Positions 1-10,659 of a stretch of DNA of 36,796 nt are shown here, piece after piece. The notes under the pieces were generated by a model. That model worked only from the letters and a program-made list of their open reading frames with translations. It was not told the DNA's origin and did not search any database. Origin of the DNA: Chara braunii (taxonomy: Eukaryota > Streptophyta > Charophyceae > Charales > Characeae); the NCBI GenBank assembly GCA_003427395.1, contig BFEA01000833.1, forward strand, positions 232,957 to 269,752, given 5' to 3'. The position numbers and the translations under genes are program-made. Numbering within the stretch: the stretch's first letter is position 1; each line of letters opens with the position of its first letter.

Positions 1-87
<87 letters not shown>
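1..87. repeat. (TC)n dinucleotide microsatellite
   Basis: The window opens with an uninterrupted run of TC/CT dinucleotides to about position 87. It probably continues to the left of the window. On the minus strand it is a (GA)n purine run just beyond the 3' side of element A, but nothing shows that it serves as that element's polypurine tract. Confidence 0.97.
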
Positions 88-89
<2 letters not shown>

Positions 90-1249
90 GCTCCCAATGC
101 AGGCAATTCGTCGCCTCGCATCAATACAGAGTTGTCACCCCGCTTGGTTCGAGCATGCAAGCCGGGTTCGCCCGTGCGCCACAGTCCATCGTGGCCCCGC
201 ACGTCAACCCTGCATACCCGACACCAGCTCGTCGGATCGCCCAACTCTCACACTCACTCACCTTCCAAACTTGTTCGTTAGCCGACCCTCACTGATCACG
301 CTAACCTTGAAATTCTTAGAGAGCAAACTAATCGCGCTTGCGGAATTTATAACATGGATGCCTGTGCGAAAGGCACGGGATTAAGCCCACGTGGACAAAA
401 GGAGAAAAAAAGAAGTGTCTACGTCTGCATGGCCAGGCCGCGGTGTGGGGGTCGTAGCCACACTCCACGCATCGATCCAGTCATGCAGGCGTTCCGACTA
501 ATTAGAACAGAGTATGCGAGGCAAGGAAGAAGAAGAAGAAGGCGGACAAACACAAGGAAACCAAGAAAGAAGAAAGATACAGTTATAATCGCGCCAGCCA
601 AAAACAACAGTTGCACAAGATTAAGGGCGCGATCCAGTGAGAGCCTAGTTCCCAGCGTAGCAAGATGCGAGCAAGCGTGGCGCAACAAAATTAAGCGTTC
701 CTAAATTCCTAGCCTAAGTCCTAATTGCAAAAGGAAATTCTGAAAAAGAGAAAAATAATTCCGCGAGCCCATGGGGGCTCGTCGTCAATTGAAAATTCAA
801 AAACGCTATTCCCGCGTGATGGTCGCGCCAAAAATCCCTAGTGCTCACATCAGAGCAAGAAAGAAGCTATGATACAGTTATTTCTCGCGCTCGCCAAGGC
901 GCGACTACCCAACCGTTGGTACGGGATTTTCCCAACACCGATCCGACAACTTCCGACAGAAAGCGAAAATAAATGAGGACATCTATGCAATTTGTCGTCC
1001 GGCCCATCGTTCCGCAACTCACCCATCCGACCCGTCGTATTTCCCCAAGGAGCTTCGCGCCGAAAGTCGCGCGATTACAGAAGATGGTTCGTCACATATG
1101 TGACGCCCAGGGGGTTCCAAGCTTGAGCAAGCTCCCGCTTGCTCTCTCGTCAGGCGCCGACCAGTTGTCTGATGATCGACGCGGAGCCGACACGTGTCAC
1201 TTACCGTAGGATCTGAGTGTGGAAGTCATCCAACGTGGCATGCGTGCGC
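88..1249. other. Intergenic or element-flank sequence, no gene seen
   Basis: I see no supported gene here; the open frames are short and of low-complexity composition. There is a short direct repeat: a segment beginning GATACAGTTAT followed by a CGCGC...GCC motif occurs at about 576-600 and again at 871-898. A small hairpin, GAGCCC/GGGCTC, lies at about 766-781. At 1099 the string TGTGACGCCC resembles the terminal sequence of many plant LTRs, so part of this stretch may be the 3' LTR of element A, but I found no matching copy at the other end of that element. Confidence 0.5.
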
Positions 1250-2130
1250 TCAATCCAAAATAGTGACCGAGAAAGGTAGTCTAATTACAGGTGGGGGAGC
1301 TGGTGGATAGATCTGGGGGAGAGGAGGCATGAAGCGGTAAAGTTCCTCGTTATTGGAAGGGAGTGGGACGCAATGAATGGAGCGATGGATACGGGGGAAG
1401 TGAGGGTGCCGACGTTGATGGGGGAGAGAGGCGAGGTAGTCGGGGTAGAAGGTGCAGATGGCAGCGCGGAAATCGTCATACTCTTCGCACGCGGGGATCG
1501 TGCCCGCGACGACGAAGTAAACCTCTATATGATTATACCCTCCAATCCACACTAAAGAAGAGGATGTGGAGGGGGAAGGAAGTAACGAGGGAGTGAGTAC
1601 TAGCATGCGGGAAGAGGGTAACTAGAAGGCGGGTGGCGTAGCGGTGATAGAAGAGGGAGAGGGGAAATGGCTGCCATGTATCAGGGAACGGGGGCCGGCC
1701 TGGGACCTGCTGGATGGTGAGGAAGTCACCGGGACGACGGGATAACGACCGAGGACGAAGCCCGTGCACCCACATCTCGACATAAACGAAGGGCTGCGGG
1801 TCGAACTGGGGAGGATTGGGAGGGCGATTGACTTCTTCGGCGGCGTCGACTTCTTGATCCCTCCGCGGTAGCGTTTCCATCTCGTTCTTCCTCCTCCTGC
1901 GGTGGTTTTGGATTGCGCGTTGGATCGTCCTGCAGCAGTTGAGGCGACCCTCTTGATTTCTCGATCGGTCGCTTTTTTTCCGCTGATGCCCGTCTCCTCT
2001 TCGCCACAGCCTCTCTTTCTTCCCGACTCAGCTCGTCGGGACCACTCGACTCCCCCGCTCCACCTTCTTCTTCCTCTGATTCCGCTTGCCCTCAATCGGC
2101 CTCTTCCGACTCGACGTCCTCTGATCCTTG

Positions 2131-2563
2131 GTAATTTATTTTATGATATGAATTATTTATTCTATTCAAAAATAACGGATAATCATTTTTTTCTTTATTC
2201 CTATCAACCAAGCTTTTTCTGTATCTCAATTCAAAAAATAATTCATTAATGAATCATTGAACTCTTTTTTCTATTATTAGCATTCAATTTTATTTTATTG
2301 CATTATAATTAGAAACAATGCCTCAATACTAGTTATTCTAGTATTGAGGCATTGTTTCTGTACTATTAGGTGCAATGTACTAACTTTTGTTCTAATTTGT
2401 AGATTGATATTATTTGATTGAATTAATTATTAGTGAAAATTCAATGAATTAATAGATAGAAAATTGTGAATAGAATATAAATATCTATATAAATAAAAAA
2501 AGTATATTTATATACATAATATAGTATAAATATATAATATATGTATATTCGATTCAAGTTATA
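2131..2563. other. AT-rich insertion within ORF3, possibly organellar DNA
   Basis: About 430 bp of roughly 80% A+T interrupts otherwise GC-rich ORF3. The sequence on both sides encodes acidic residues (E/D/S) on the minus strand and reads as one interrupted region, so this was acquired after the element formed. It carries a perfect 22-bp inverted repeat and no ORF. The composition plus a terminator-like hairpin resemble plastid intergenic DNA of a very AT-rich plastome, which would make it a NUPT; an AT-rich MITE is the alternative. No convincing target duplication is visible (only GATC near both edges). Confidence 0.55.
2311..2359. repeat. Perfect 22-bp inverted repeat with 5-nt loop
   Basis: The arms 2311-2332 and 2338-2359 are exact reverse complements around the loop TTATT. 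The hairpin lies inside the AT-rich insertion. Plastid mRNAs commonly end in such stem-loops, which is one reason to suspect an organellar source. Confidence 0.95.
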
Positions 2564-3710
2564 GATCTATCTCTATCGGGGTCGGATTCCCGATCTTCTT
2601 CCTCTCCCGATGCTTCTTCTTTGTCGTTTTCCTCCTCTTCTTCACTCGCCTCTCCTGCTGGAGTGCGTCGGATGAGCGGGTCCCACGTGGAGAGATCGGT
2701 GATGTCGACGTGTAGGTACGCACCCGCCGAGGGTACATAATAACTCCCCTCCTCCAGTTCCGTACAGGTGGACCAAAGAAGATGCGCTTCGAGGGTCCGA
2801 GCGAGCGTGGTTGTCCCTGGTCTCTCGTCGCAATGTGAGAGGATCTCCAACGGCAGATCGTCCAGCACGGGTTAGAAACACCAGCAGCTCGCCCGTAATG
2901 GAGCCTAGTTGGCCGTTGCGCACTTCTCCAAACACGATCCCCCCAAAATCTTCCTCCGTCTCTGTTCTCCACCCTTGGATGAACAACAATTCCACCTCGT
3001 CGTCCGGGATCTCGTCCTCCACACTCCTGTCCGTGGGTTCCGCCTAATGGAAGGCGACCCCGAGGAGGCAGAAACTTAGCGCCACGTAGGTTTGCCACCA
3101 GTGCGTCCACTTGACTGTGTCTAGAATCGGCACATCCAATGGCTTGATCGTGAAGGAGAGGGACGCTTCCACAACGGATTGCCAAAACGTGGGGATGTCA
3201 GAGGGGAGACTGAAGATAGAGAGGCGATGGCGGTTCATTGAGGCCGAGCGAAGGGATGAAGCACAGGAAGGGTGACCTCTAGCGTGGCGGGGGAGAGCCG
3301 AAGCTGAAGATTGATGTCGTTCGTTGTTACGATACGATCGCGTGGTCGGGCCAATAATCGCACCCACTCAGTCGGGTCGCCGGCAGCCCAATCTCCCAAC
3401 TGTCGGAGGATGGCGGTGCGCCGTGTTGGATGTAGCGTCGTGAGGTCGCCTGTAAAGACAACGATGACTGACACGTGGCTCTTGCCTGGTGGAGATAGGC
3501 GCAAAAAGGTCGACACCTCGGCCAATACTCGTGCCACTCCGGACTGCCCGAACTGGAACTCCGCCGCCTCGTGAATGGTCGCCGTACTGAAGAAGGCCGT
3601 GAATCGGAGAAGATCTGGACTCAATCGAGGATGCCGTACTTGCTGGATCGCTGAGAAGGCTTTCCCAAGTTCCATTAGTCGCTCGCTGATCGCCTGCTCC
3701 GTCGAAAAGC

Positions 3711-5075
3711 TCATGGCGACGGAGGAGGGGTCGAAGACGATGATTGAGAGGGGAAGGAAGATTCTAGAGAGTCGTCGTCCTCGTCTTGGCTGAGGGACGA
3801 CGCAGTCGGTGGAGGAGAAGGGGAAGAAGGGAGAGGACGAAGGTAGGACACGTGTCGAATGATCGGACGAGCTGATCGACTTCCCGACACCTCCGACGCA
3901 AGCCGCACCGTGTTCACCCCGCTAGGACCGAGCTCGACTACGTGAAATCGCCCGAAGAATCGTGGCGCTAACTTGCCTTGGCGAGCACATTTCCTCACCT
4001 ACACGATGTACCCCAATTTATATTGGGGCCGAGGCCCAGCATTCCAATTTCGGGCCTCGTAGCTCCGGACCTGTCTACCGAGGGCCATTTCCGTCATACG
4101 CTGTCTTTTTCGGGCCAGTCGGGGGAGGGTTTTTTCCATCAGCTCTAGGTGGCGCGTCGCCTTGGTGTTCTGTCGTGGAAAGGCCGTCTCATCATTTAGG
4201 CTCGGTAGGGATACACATGGCAGACTATTAGTCCGTAATTGGAAGGGGGTCAGACCCATGGACTCATGGGGTGTCCCCCGGTGGATAGCCAAAATATGGT
4301 TCACGATATCGGGCCAAGGCCTCGTGTCATTTGCCGCGATATTGCGCGCAGGGCGGTCTTAATCACTCGATTGGTGTTCTCTACCAGTCCGTTGGATTGC
4401 GACATGTGGGGAGCAGTATTGCGAATGGAGACACCATGTAAGACCAGATTCCTCAAAACTTCCCCTCTAAATTCTGCCCCGTTGTCCGTCAGGATCTCCT
4501 CGGTGTCCTTGTGCATCCCGAGAAAATGGTTAACGTATCTCGCGATTTCGGCTGCCTGTTGCGTCTTGCACGGATAGGCCTCGTTCCATTTCGAGAAATG
4601 GTCTACGAAAATCAGTACAATTGAATACTCGCAACTATTAGGTCCAGGGGGGACGACAATATATGTGGTATCCATACTAACCCTCTGGAATGGTCGTTCG
4701 ACTACGGTAGGCACTATCGATCTAGGCGGCTAAATCGACGCCTTGTCAACGGCGCAGACCTGACAATTTCGGACGATGAATTTTACATCGTCGCGAATAT
4801 TGGACCAATACCATTTATTATTGTCAATGGCCGCCTCTGTAATCCATACGGCAGAGTGAGCTACAGTCTCTTCATGTGCCGACTTAACCCAGTCATACCT
4901 TACGAATGGATGGGGCACAACCATCCAAATTCCACTCCCGTCTGTTTTTCGTTTTTCTAACCGTCCGTCGTTCCATTGATAGTCCCGTGCCCTCTTCTTA
5001 GCCCTTCTATGGTCCTCCTTGGTGAAGTCTCGGAGGGGGTTCCCGACCACTGTGGCTATTAAGACAACATGTGTT
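3711..5075 (-). pseudogene. Integrase region of element A (HHCC, DDE core, GPY/F-like tail)
   Basis: The integrase would splice the cDNA into host DNA. The N-terminal zinc site is visible at about 4880-4745 as H-X5-H followed by CQVC. The core spans about 4714-4310, with the first Asp in MDTTY, the second in LTDNGAEF, and the Glu in GLVENTNR about 35 residues later, so the catalytic triad is present. A frameshift at about 4306 moves the C-terminal part to another frame (4304-3711), which contains a FFGRFHVVEL-like GPY/F segment and a Ser/Pro-rich tail. In-frame stops lie at 4730-4732 and 3999-4001 (both TAG); the latter fits loss of a Trp. Its stop codon overlaps the ATG of ORF3. Confidence 0.85.
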
Positions 5076-5182
5076 CATATCTCGACCCTTCTAAACCTAC
5101 GGGTCTTTTCTAAACCCTTCGGCGTGGCCTCCAGAAAGCGGGTTTCCATAGGATTTTTGTCTGATCGACACAAGGGAAGCAG

Positions 5183-5413
5183 TCAGGCTTTGTTCGAGTT
5201 TCGATACTGAATGTAGGAACCATGGGCCCTGGAGACACATCGCTGACAGTCTACCCATTCGACATATCCTTCCCCACTTGGTCGCATAGGGACCGAATAG
5301 ACTCTCGAAATTGCCTCGCAAAAATAGCAGAATTTGTCAGGTAGGGAGGGAAAAGACGAAAATGAGAGAGGAGAAAGGGGAGCCCCAAGGTTACCTCCGT
5401 CACCCATCGCCAC
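5183..5413 (-). pseudogene. CX2C-X23-CX2C segment between RNase H and integrase (element A)
   Basis: This segment is in the same frame as RNase H and integrase and is bounded by TAA at 5417-5419 and TGA at 5183-5185. Translated on the minus strand it holds two CX2C pairs (CYFC at about 5329-5318 and CQRC at about 5248-5237) separated by 23 residues that include GEGYVEW. This spacing would suit a zinc ribbon or treble-clef fold. It comes before the usual HHCC module of the integrase, so it is additional. Its function is unknown; nucleic-acid or chromatin binding would be a guess. Confidence 0.5.
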
Positions 5414-5416
5414 GTG

Positions 5417-5980
5417 TTATTTCTTGTTGCGAGGAAGAACTGCCACTTGTCCGTATCGTGGCCCCCTGACTGGTTCTGGTTCTCTCCACGGAGTAATCTC
5501 TTCGTCTTTAGCAACCTTTACCGGGCGGTGCAGTCGTGTCAATCCGTCCGCGTTCACGTGCCTCTCCATCTTCCGATGGATGATATCGAAATCGTATTCT
5601 TGCAGCCGTACTGCCCAATGTCCAATCATGCCCGTGTAATTAGTGAGCTTCTTGAGAGCCAGCAAGGGCTCGTGGTCCGTGACGAGGAGAAACTTTTGTC
5701 CGTACAGATACGGATGGAAGTGCTGAATTCCCCAAACCACCGCGTAGCATTCTCCTTGCGAAGCCGAATCGTTCCTCCTCTCGTCCGGTATGGTACGAGA
5801 CACGTATTAAATGACATGTTCGCGACCGTCGTTCCCCTTCTGCGTCAGGCTAGGGGAAATCGCCTCAGGCTGCCAATTCGTGATGAGTATGAATTGTTTG
5901 GCCGGGTCCAGTCGGATCAAAATAGGCGTCGTGGCCAGGGCTTCCTTTAGAGCGTTGAAAGTCTGTTCGCACTCTGCGTC
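5417..5980 (-). pseudogene. RNase H domain of element A
   Basis: RNase H degrades the RNA of the RNA/DNA hybrid during reverse transcription. The domain follows the RT connection in the same frame. Visible motifs are QGECYAVVWGIQHFHPYLYG (helix with the catalytic Glu), LLVTDHEPL (second Asp) and VNADGLTRL (last Asp). The first catalytic Asp, normally in a TDWQP-like context, reads TNWQP (AAT at 5878-5876), a change that would inactivate the enzyme and fits a G to A transition. In-frame stops lie at 5981-5983 (TAG, plausibly from Trp), about 5804 (TAA) and 5417-5419 (TAA). Confidence 0.85.
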
Positions 5981-5983
5981 CTA

Positions 5984-6715
5984 GCTGAGGGGCTGGTCCT
6001 TTTGCAGCAAGTTTGTTAGGGGCCGTGCGATAGCGGCGAAACCCTTGATAAATTGTCGATAGTACGAGGCCAGCCCCAAACAAGCTCGAACTTGCATCAG
6101 GGACGTGGGATTCGGGGCGTCTCGAACGACCGCAACTTTTCTCGAATCAGGTCGTAAGCCTCCCCGAGTTACCATGTAGCCTAGGAACGAGATCTCGGAA
6201 AGAAAGAACTCACTCTTTTCAAGTGCAATCTTGAATCCGGCTTCTCGTAAGGCTCCCAGTGTCCATTCGATATGTTGTGCGTGTCCATGAAACGATTCTG
6301 AATAGACCAGGATATCGTCCATGTACACAATGACGCAAAAATTGATCATCCCTTGAGTCAGTCGAGTCTTGTTGATGAAGTTTTGAAATGTTACATTCAC
6401 TGCTCTCTGAAACGTAGCCGGCGCATTGCAGATCCCCATCGGACGATGAATCCACTGCCATGTGCCCTCGAATAATACGAAGGCCGTCTTTGGCCGATTC
6501 TCCTCTCTGACCAAAATGTGATGAATATCAAACTTACTAAAATAATCTGCACACCCAATCGCATCCAACAAATCATCAATCCGAGGAAGGGGATACACAT
6601 CCTTGATCATAATATCATTCAATTTTCGGTAATCAATGCAAATACGAATTGACCCGCTCTTCTTTGGGACTAAGACCACGGGAATGACAAAGTTCCGGTT
6701 GCTGGTTCGATCCAT
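5984..6715 (-). pseudogene. Reverse transcriptase domain of element A
   Basis: This is the RNA-dependent DNA polymerase of a Ty3/gypsy element. Motifs in order: VIPVVLVPKKSGSIRICIDY (fingers), RKLND, YPLPRIDDLLD, the motif A region FSKFDIHH, MGICNAPATFQRAVN (motif B), VIVYMDDILVYS (motif C, catalytic YMDD intact), and FLGYMVTRGG followed by RPLTNLLQK (thumb/connection). The window 6715-5984 is open, but the upstream fingers (GWIEPAT at about 6705) lie in another frame, so one small indel at about 6690 separates them. A TAG at 5981-5983 follows. Both the length and the motif order are normal for the family. Confidence 0.93.
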
Positions 6716-7620
6716 CCTTTAACCTTGAACTCCCGGATCCTTTGTAGCGCAGTTTTTCTTTCTGCGAGAGAATATCGGTATGACTTACAGTGGATCGGGG
6801 GATGCGTTCCGGTCTGAATCTCATGTTGAATGACTAAAGATAATCCAATATCCATATCCGTTACGCTAATGACCTCTTGATATTCAGTCAGGATATCCGC
6901 AATCAGTTGGTGGGTTTCGTTAGGTACGTACTGAGGCACATGCAGTTCGTAGGGTTTTCCATGTATGGTAACCGCCACGTGTTTTGTGTTCACTCTGTGG
7001 TCATTCTCAATAGGGGGAGCAGAAATGAAGGAGTTATCCAACCGCCAGGAGAACACGGTGGCGACCATCTGAGCGTCTTCTTCCCGGATGGCCACGTGTT
7101 CCTCCGGGGTCACACCGTCGCTAAGATCTTGCCAGGAAACCGACTTTTCGGCGATTTTAACCCCAAGCTCGTAAAGTGTAGAGTCATCGCGCCCAGGGGG
7201 TCCCAAAGTTTCGCTTTCGGCCCCTATGCGTAATAATCGCACCTCCTTATCGGGTGACAGTAAGGAACGAGGCAGCCCTGAGATATCGCAAAACGCCTTC
7301 TTCTCTCAGTATCTCGAGAGAAGCGGGGCCGTGGCTTCGTACAAGGTTCGAGGGGGTTCCAAAGAGTCAATCATCCGGGATACTTGTACGAGGGGTTCCC
7401 CAAAGATCAGAGTCTGGGTCCTTTGCAGGTTTCTCTCCGTAAGGACGAACGTTTTAAAAGTCTTCTATTGGATTAGATAGCGAATCAACTGCTGGATTGT
7501 ATCGGGATCGGCTTCATTTTCGCTATCGGACTCGTTGGGGGAACTACGTTCCTCATCCTTCCGAGTTGGTTGCCCCCAGGTGATTACTAGGAGAGCGATT
7601 CCAGGAGTCGGAGGAATTTT
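6670..7620 (-). pseudogene. Protease-RT linker of element A
   Basis: This region continues the gag-protease frame. It has stops at 7621-7623 and about 7479, then an open stretch 7242-6670 of 190 residues. The last part (YQEVISVTDMD..., KSYRYSLAERKTAL..., REFKVKGWIEPAT) is the usual N-terminal RT approach of Ty3 elements, where the polyprotein changes from linker to fingers. The middle part is an acidic spacer with no recognised fold. The frame ends in a premature TAG just after the indel at about 6690. Confidence 0.75.
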
Positions 7621-9642
7621 CTAAGTCGGGGGCATCATGGTCCGCAGAGTTAGGCGCATTGGAATAACATATGGTTTCGCGCCTGTACTTCGCAGGATTA
7701 CCGATCGTCGTTCGAAGTCCAAATTGGCCCGCTGTGCGACGAGCGCCGGTAATCCCAGAAGTACATCGTAGGTACTAACATCTAATACTACCACATCTCC
7801 TAAAGCATGAATCTTTCCCAACCGAAAAGCGACATTCGTCATTCGACCTGCTGCTTTTGTCTTTTCTTCATCCGCCGAGACGAGATGGTATTTCTCGGTT
7901 AACGTGAACAGATCTTTCCGTCGCCCTGACTTCTCCACAACCCTCAGTGATATGGCCAACACAGCTGCTCCTGAGTCGATGACAATATTGTACCGGGCTC
8001 CCCATACTTCGATGTCACATTCTGCGGATTTCCACGGAATGACTTTAATGCGTAAGAAATGATCGTCTTTTTGAATTAGTCCCAACCATATTGGGTCTGA
8101 TGTGCTGGGCTTTTCGAGCTTGTACTTGGGAGTTGGGGTCTTCCCTTTCGTCACTGTCAGTTTGTTAAGAGCGAACCGTTTTCTGTTTTCCTTGCAATGC
8201 GGCAACATGCGTTTATTAGCCTGTTCGGATATAGACAGCAAATGGCCAATTGGTAATGGAATCCGGTGGTCTAAAACCCGAACAATGTTCAAAACATCGA
8301 TTTCCCCTGTTAAGAAGGAAGGATCGCCTGACTCCATTTTGTTGGGGGAAGGTCTCCATTCGGCCGCTTCCTTCCGCTCATCCTCTGGTCGGATGGTTTC
8401 GATCATCCCTAACCCTAGATATCCTAAGGCGATATATTGATCGAGCGGGATAAGTTCCGTTGCTTCCTCGGTAGTAGCTATCGTGCTTCCCCCGCCTTCT
8501 ATTTCTTCGAGCATCGTTCCTACCCTTCCTGGACCGTTGGCTACTGGCGCAGCGGCCATAGGAGCAACCCCAACTTGAGCTTGCGCAGGCCGATGTGGGT
8601 AGTCCCAGGCAGTATGACCCGACTGATGACACGTGTAGCAAACACTCAGATTGGCTGCCATCCCTCCCACTCGTGGAGCGGGAGCGGTACCTTGTGCCAC
8701 AGGGGCAGCCCTAACAACAATAGGGCGCATCGATCCCATCAAGGATTCCATTCGAGCGTTAAACTCCCGTTGTTCCTTTTTGCTTTCTTGTATTAGACCG
8801 ATCAAAGTCCGGGTTAGTTTTAGCATTGCGTTTGACTCACCGCCCCGGCTCGTTGTATCGGGAGGGGGTGCAAGAACGGGTATGACAGGTACAGGAACGG
8901 CCATCGCAGGCATTGGCAAACCCGTGGTTACATCTGCCCCGGACTTCTTGGTTACAATATGTTCCAAATAAGTAACGGGACCAGAGACAAAACCCATGTT
9001 TTCGAATTTATTCTGAACCGCGGCCAGCTCGGCCTGTGCTCTAGCTAGCTCTGAGGAGTCTCCCTCGCTAGGATAATCTTCCCCTTCTAGGAAGCTGGCA
9101 GCGAATTTCCGCTCCGTTTCTTCTGCCACAGACATAATCTGATGCAGAGTATGGCAGATCGGGGAGAACTGTTTTCACAATTTTGCCCTCATGGTCCTGC
9201 CGCGAAGCCCATCGATGAATAGATCCCTCCCGACTTGTTCCCCTCGCTCAGTTTTGACAAACATCCTATAAAATCGGTTTCGGTATTCCGTGACAGACTT
9301 GAGTGGCTTTTGTACTCGATCTTTGATCATGAACAAAGCTTGCTCCGGATGAATGTAGTCAAATCGGTTCAAGAAATCCCGTTCAAAAGTTGAGAGGTCT
9401 ACCCAAACGTAAGCGTTAAACCAATGGTTCTCGTCCCCTCCTAATCTGGCGGGGATGTTGATCCGAGCTTCGTCGTTGTCGTACTGATGTGCTCGTAAGG
9501 TAGCTAACCACGCTCCAGTTAAGTGATGTGCAAGATAAAAAAGATACAGATCCGGTGGAGCCATGGGTGCTCGAGGCCGAGGAGACGAGTTAGGCGCCGG
9601 GTTCTGGTTTTGGGCTTGGTTCACAGCTGGTTGAGCGTTCAT
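7621..9642 (-). pseudogene. gag and retropepsin of element A
   Basis: This is one ancestral frame of 674 codons with a TGA at 9175-9177, probably from a Trp or Arg codon. The first 155 residues carry a retrotransposon gag core (W-F-NAYVW...FERDFLNRFDYIHPEQ, then LKSVTEYRNRF). A zinc knuckle follows at about 8640-8599: C-X2-C-X4-H-X4-Y, with the last Cys replaced by Tyr (TAC at 8601-8599), again readable as G to A. The aspartic protease (about 8000-7660) has the catalytic motif VIDSGAAV and the flap/return motif YDVLLGLPAL. The ATG at 9642 was chosen because it starts just after the leader and opens a Pro/Asn-rich N-terminus. Gag would form the particle; the protease cuts the polyprotein. Confidence 0.88.
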
Positions 9643-9787
9643 AGGGGTTGCTCTTCGTCCATCCGATCTACTCCTTGTTACTACGGGATCGCGTCGCGAC
9701 GCGTTCCACTGTCTTGGTCGTCCTCTGTTCGCCAGATCGCTCTGTGCGGTTTACGCTTTGTATTAATCCGGAAGCCTGCCACATGTC
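9643..9787 (-). other. 5' leader of element A
   Basis: About 145 nt separate the primer-binding site from the gag ATG. No other gene is visible. The length is short but normal for Ty3 elements. Confidence 0.6.
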
Positions 9788-9800
9788 GGCTCCGATACCA
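9788..9800 (-). promoter_or_regulatory. Primer-binding site (initiator tRNA-Met type) of element A
   Basis: On the minus strand this reads TGGTATCGGAGCC. The common plant PBS complementary to the 3' end of initiator tRNA-Met is TGGTATCAGAGC, one mismatch away. Its place just upstream of gag fits. The 5' LTR should therefore end at about 9801, but the adjacent bases do not end in the usual CA. Confidence 0.75.
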
Positions 9801-10659
9801 ACCTCACGCCCAGCACGACTTCCTGATCGGAGTGGGATCGGGGCCCAAAAGTGCGAAAAAGGGGTGTGCCAAGGATTTTAGGAAAGTGGGGGTGGAGTCC
9901 TAGGTTGGAACTGAGATCTCTTGTGGCAAGTTTCAGGGGTATAGCCGCAAAGAGGGTGTGCACAGAAAGGAAGTTGTTGATATCGTGCAGCATAAGGCAG
10001 ATGGCATGCGCAATGCATTTAAGGCTAAAGATTTGGGGCACTTTTCCACGATCACTGTACGACAGGTCTAAACACTCGTGCATTCTTGAGCAAAATCCCA
10101 ATAACATTGCCCCTGCCAATGAACTCAATTTTCAAGCTTAAAAGAAATGGGAATCACCATCTCCTTTGGTTTCGCCTTCGTGGCTGGTCGCGCGGTTCGA
10201 CCTGTTGTCGGCGCAGCTCGGCCTCGGTGCGGATTCGCCGAGCGAATTCCGAGGCTCGATAGGCCTGGTGTCGCCGACACTTTTCACACGGTATGCGGGG
10301 CCAATAGCGGGCTATGGAATTCCACGGCACCACCGTGAGTTGGTGATATGGAAGAAGGAGGTGGAAGGGGGGAAAACTGGTAGTAATAACGACGAAACCG
10401 GGGGATATGAAATACTGTGTGTTATAAGTATCCGGGTAATCGGGGCCCCTAGGATCGTTAGTTATCGTACAGTGAAAGTCCCTCACACACAATCGATCGC
10501 TTTCTGTCAGACAGGGGAATTCCAGATTTTTTAAGTTCCCCCGCCATTTGAGTTGTTCACCTTCTCAATATTCGCGGTATTTCGGGTTCCTCGGACTCTC
10601 ACGATCGGACATCCAAAAGGGAAATTCTGCAGCCATATCCGCTTAGAAGGCTTGGTCCC
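9801..10659. other. Presumed 5' LTR of element A or flank, no gene
   Basis: By position this should be the 5' LTR of element A. I could not find a second copy left of 1250 to prove it. An open frame of 96 codons at 9851-10141 on the plus strand and one of 112 codons at 10492-10154 on the minus strand show no recognisable domain. I see no promoter I would trust. Confidence 0.4.

Larger units (their letters stand above)
1250..3714 (-). pseudogene. Extra ORF (ORF3) downstream of pol in element A, disrupted
   Basis: This is an additional coding region of unknown function after the integrase. Its ATG at 3714-3712 overlaps the pol TGA at 3713-3711 in an ATGA. The first 159 codons (to 3235) are open. 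Coding-like sequence then continues in shifted frames: about 3240-3044 with a hydrophobic stretch (TYVALSFCLLGVAF) that could be a membrane segment; about 3043-2870 rich in E, D and G; 2868-2566 ending in a very acidic tail; then, after a 430-bp AT-rich insertion, an acidic and basic low-complexity segment (about 2120-1880); and a Pro/Tyr/Trp-rich C-terminus to the stop at 1250. Without the insertion it would be roughly 670 codons. Frameshifts and a TAG at about 3043 show it is dead. An Env-like or accessory role is possible, but I recognise no family. Confidence 0.6.
1250..9800 (-). mobile_element. Decayed Ty3/gypsy retrotransposon A with extra 3' ORF
   Basis: Read on the minus strand, this is an LTR retrotransposon in Ty3/gypsy order: primer-binding site (9788-9800), leader, gag with a zinc knuckle, retropepsin, reverse transcriptase, RNase H, integrase with HHCC, DDE core and GPY/F-like tail, then an additional ORF downstream of pol. 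Gag and most of pol lie in one frame broken by roughly ten in-frame stops and only two clear frameshifts (about 6690 and 4306), so the ancestor probably encoded a single Gag-Pol polyprotein. Neither LTR could be delimited. The order protease-RT-RNase H-integrase and the integrase tail support Ty3/gypsy over Ty1/copia. No chromodomain is visible after the integrase. Confidence 0.88.

Noticed and set aside
354-704. 116-codon plus-strand frame with a basic stretch
   Set aside because: Arg/Lys runs come from AGAAGAAG repeats; no domain and no context support.
1099-1250. TGTGACGCCC at 1099 as the end of the element A 3' LTR
   Set aside because: The string fits many LTR ends, but the sequence next to the PBS at 9801 does not match beyond about ten bases and the implied LTR would be too short.
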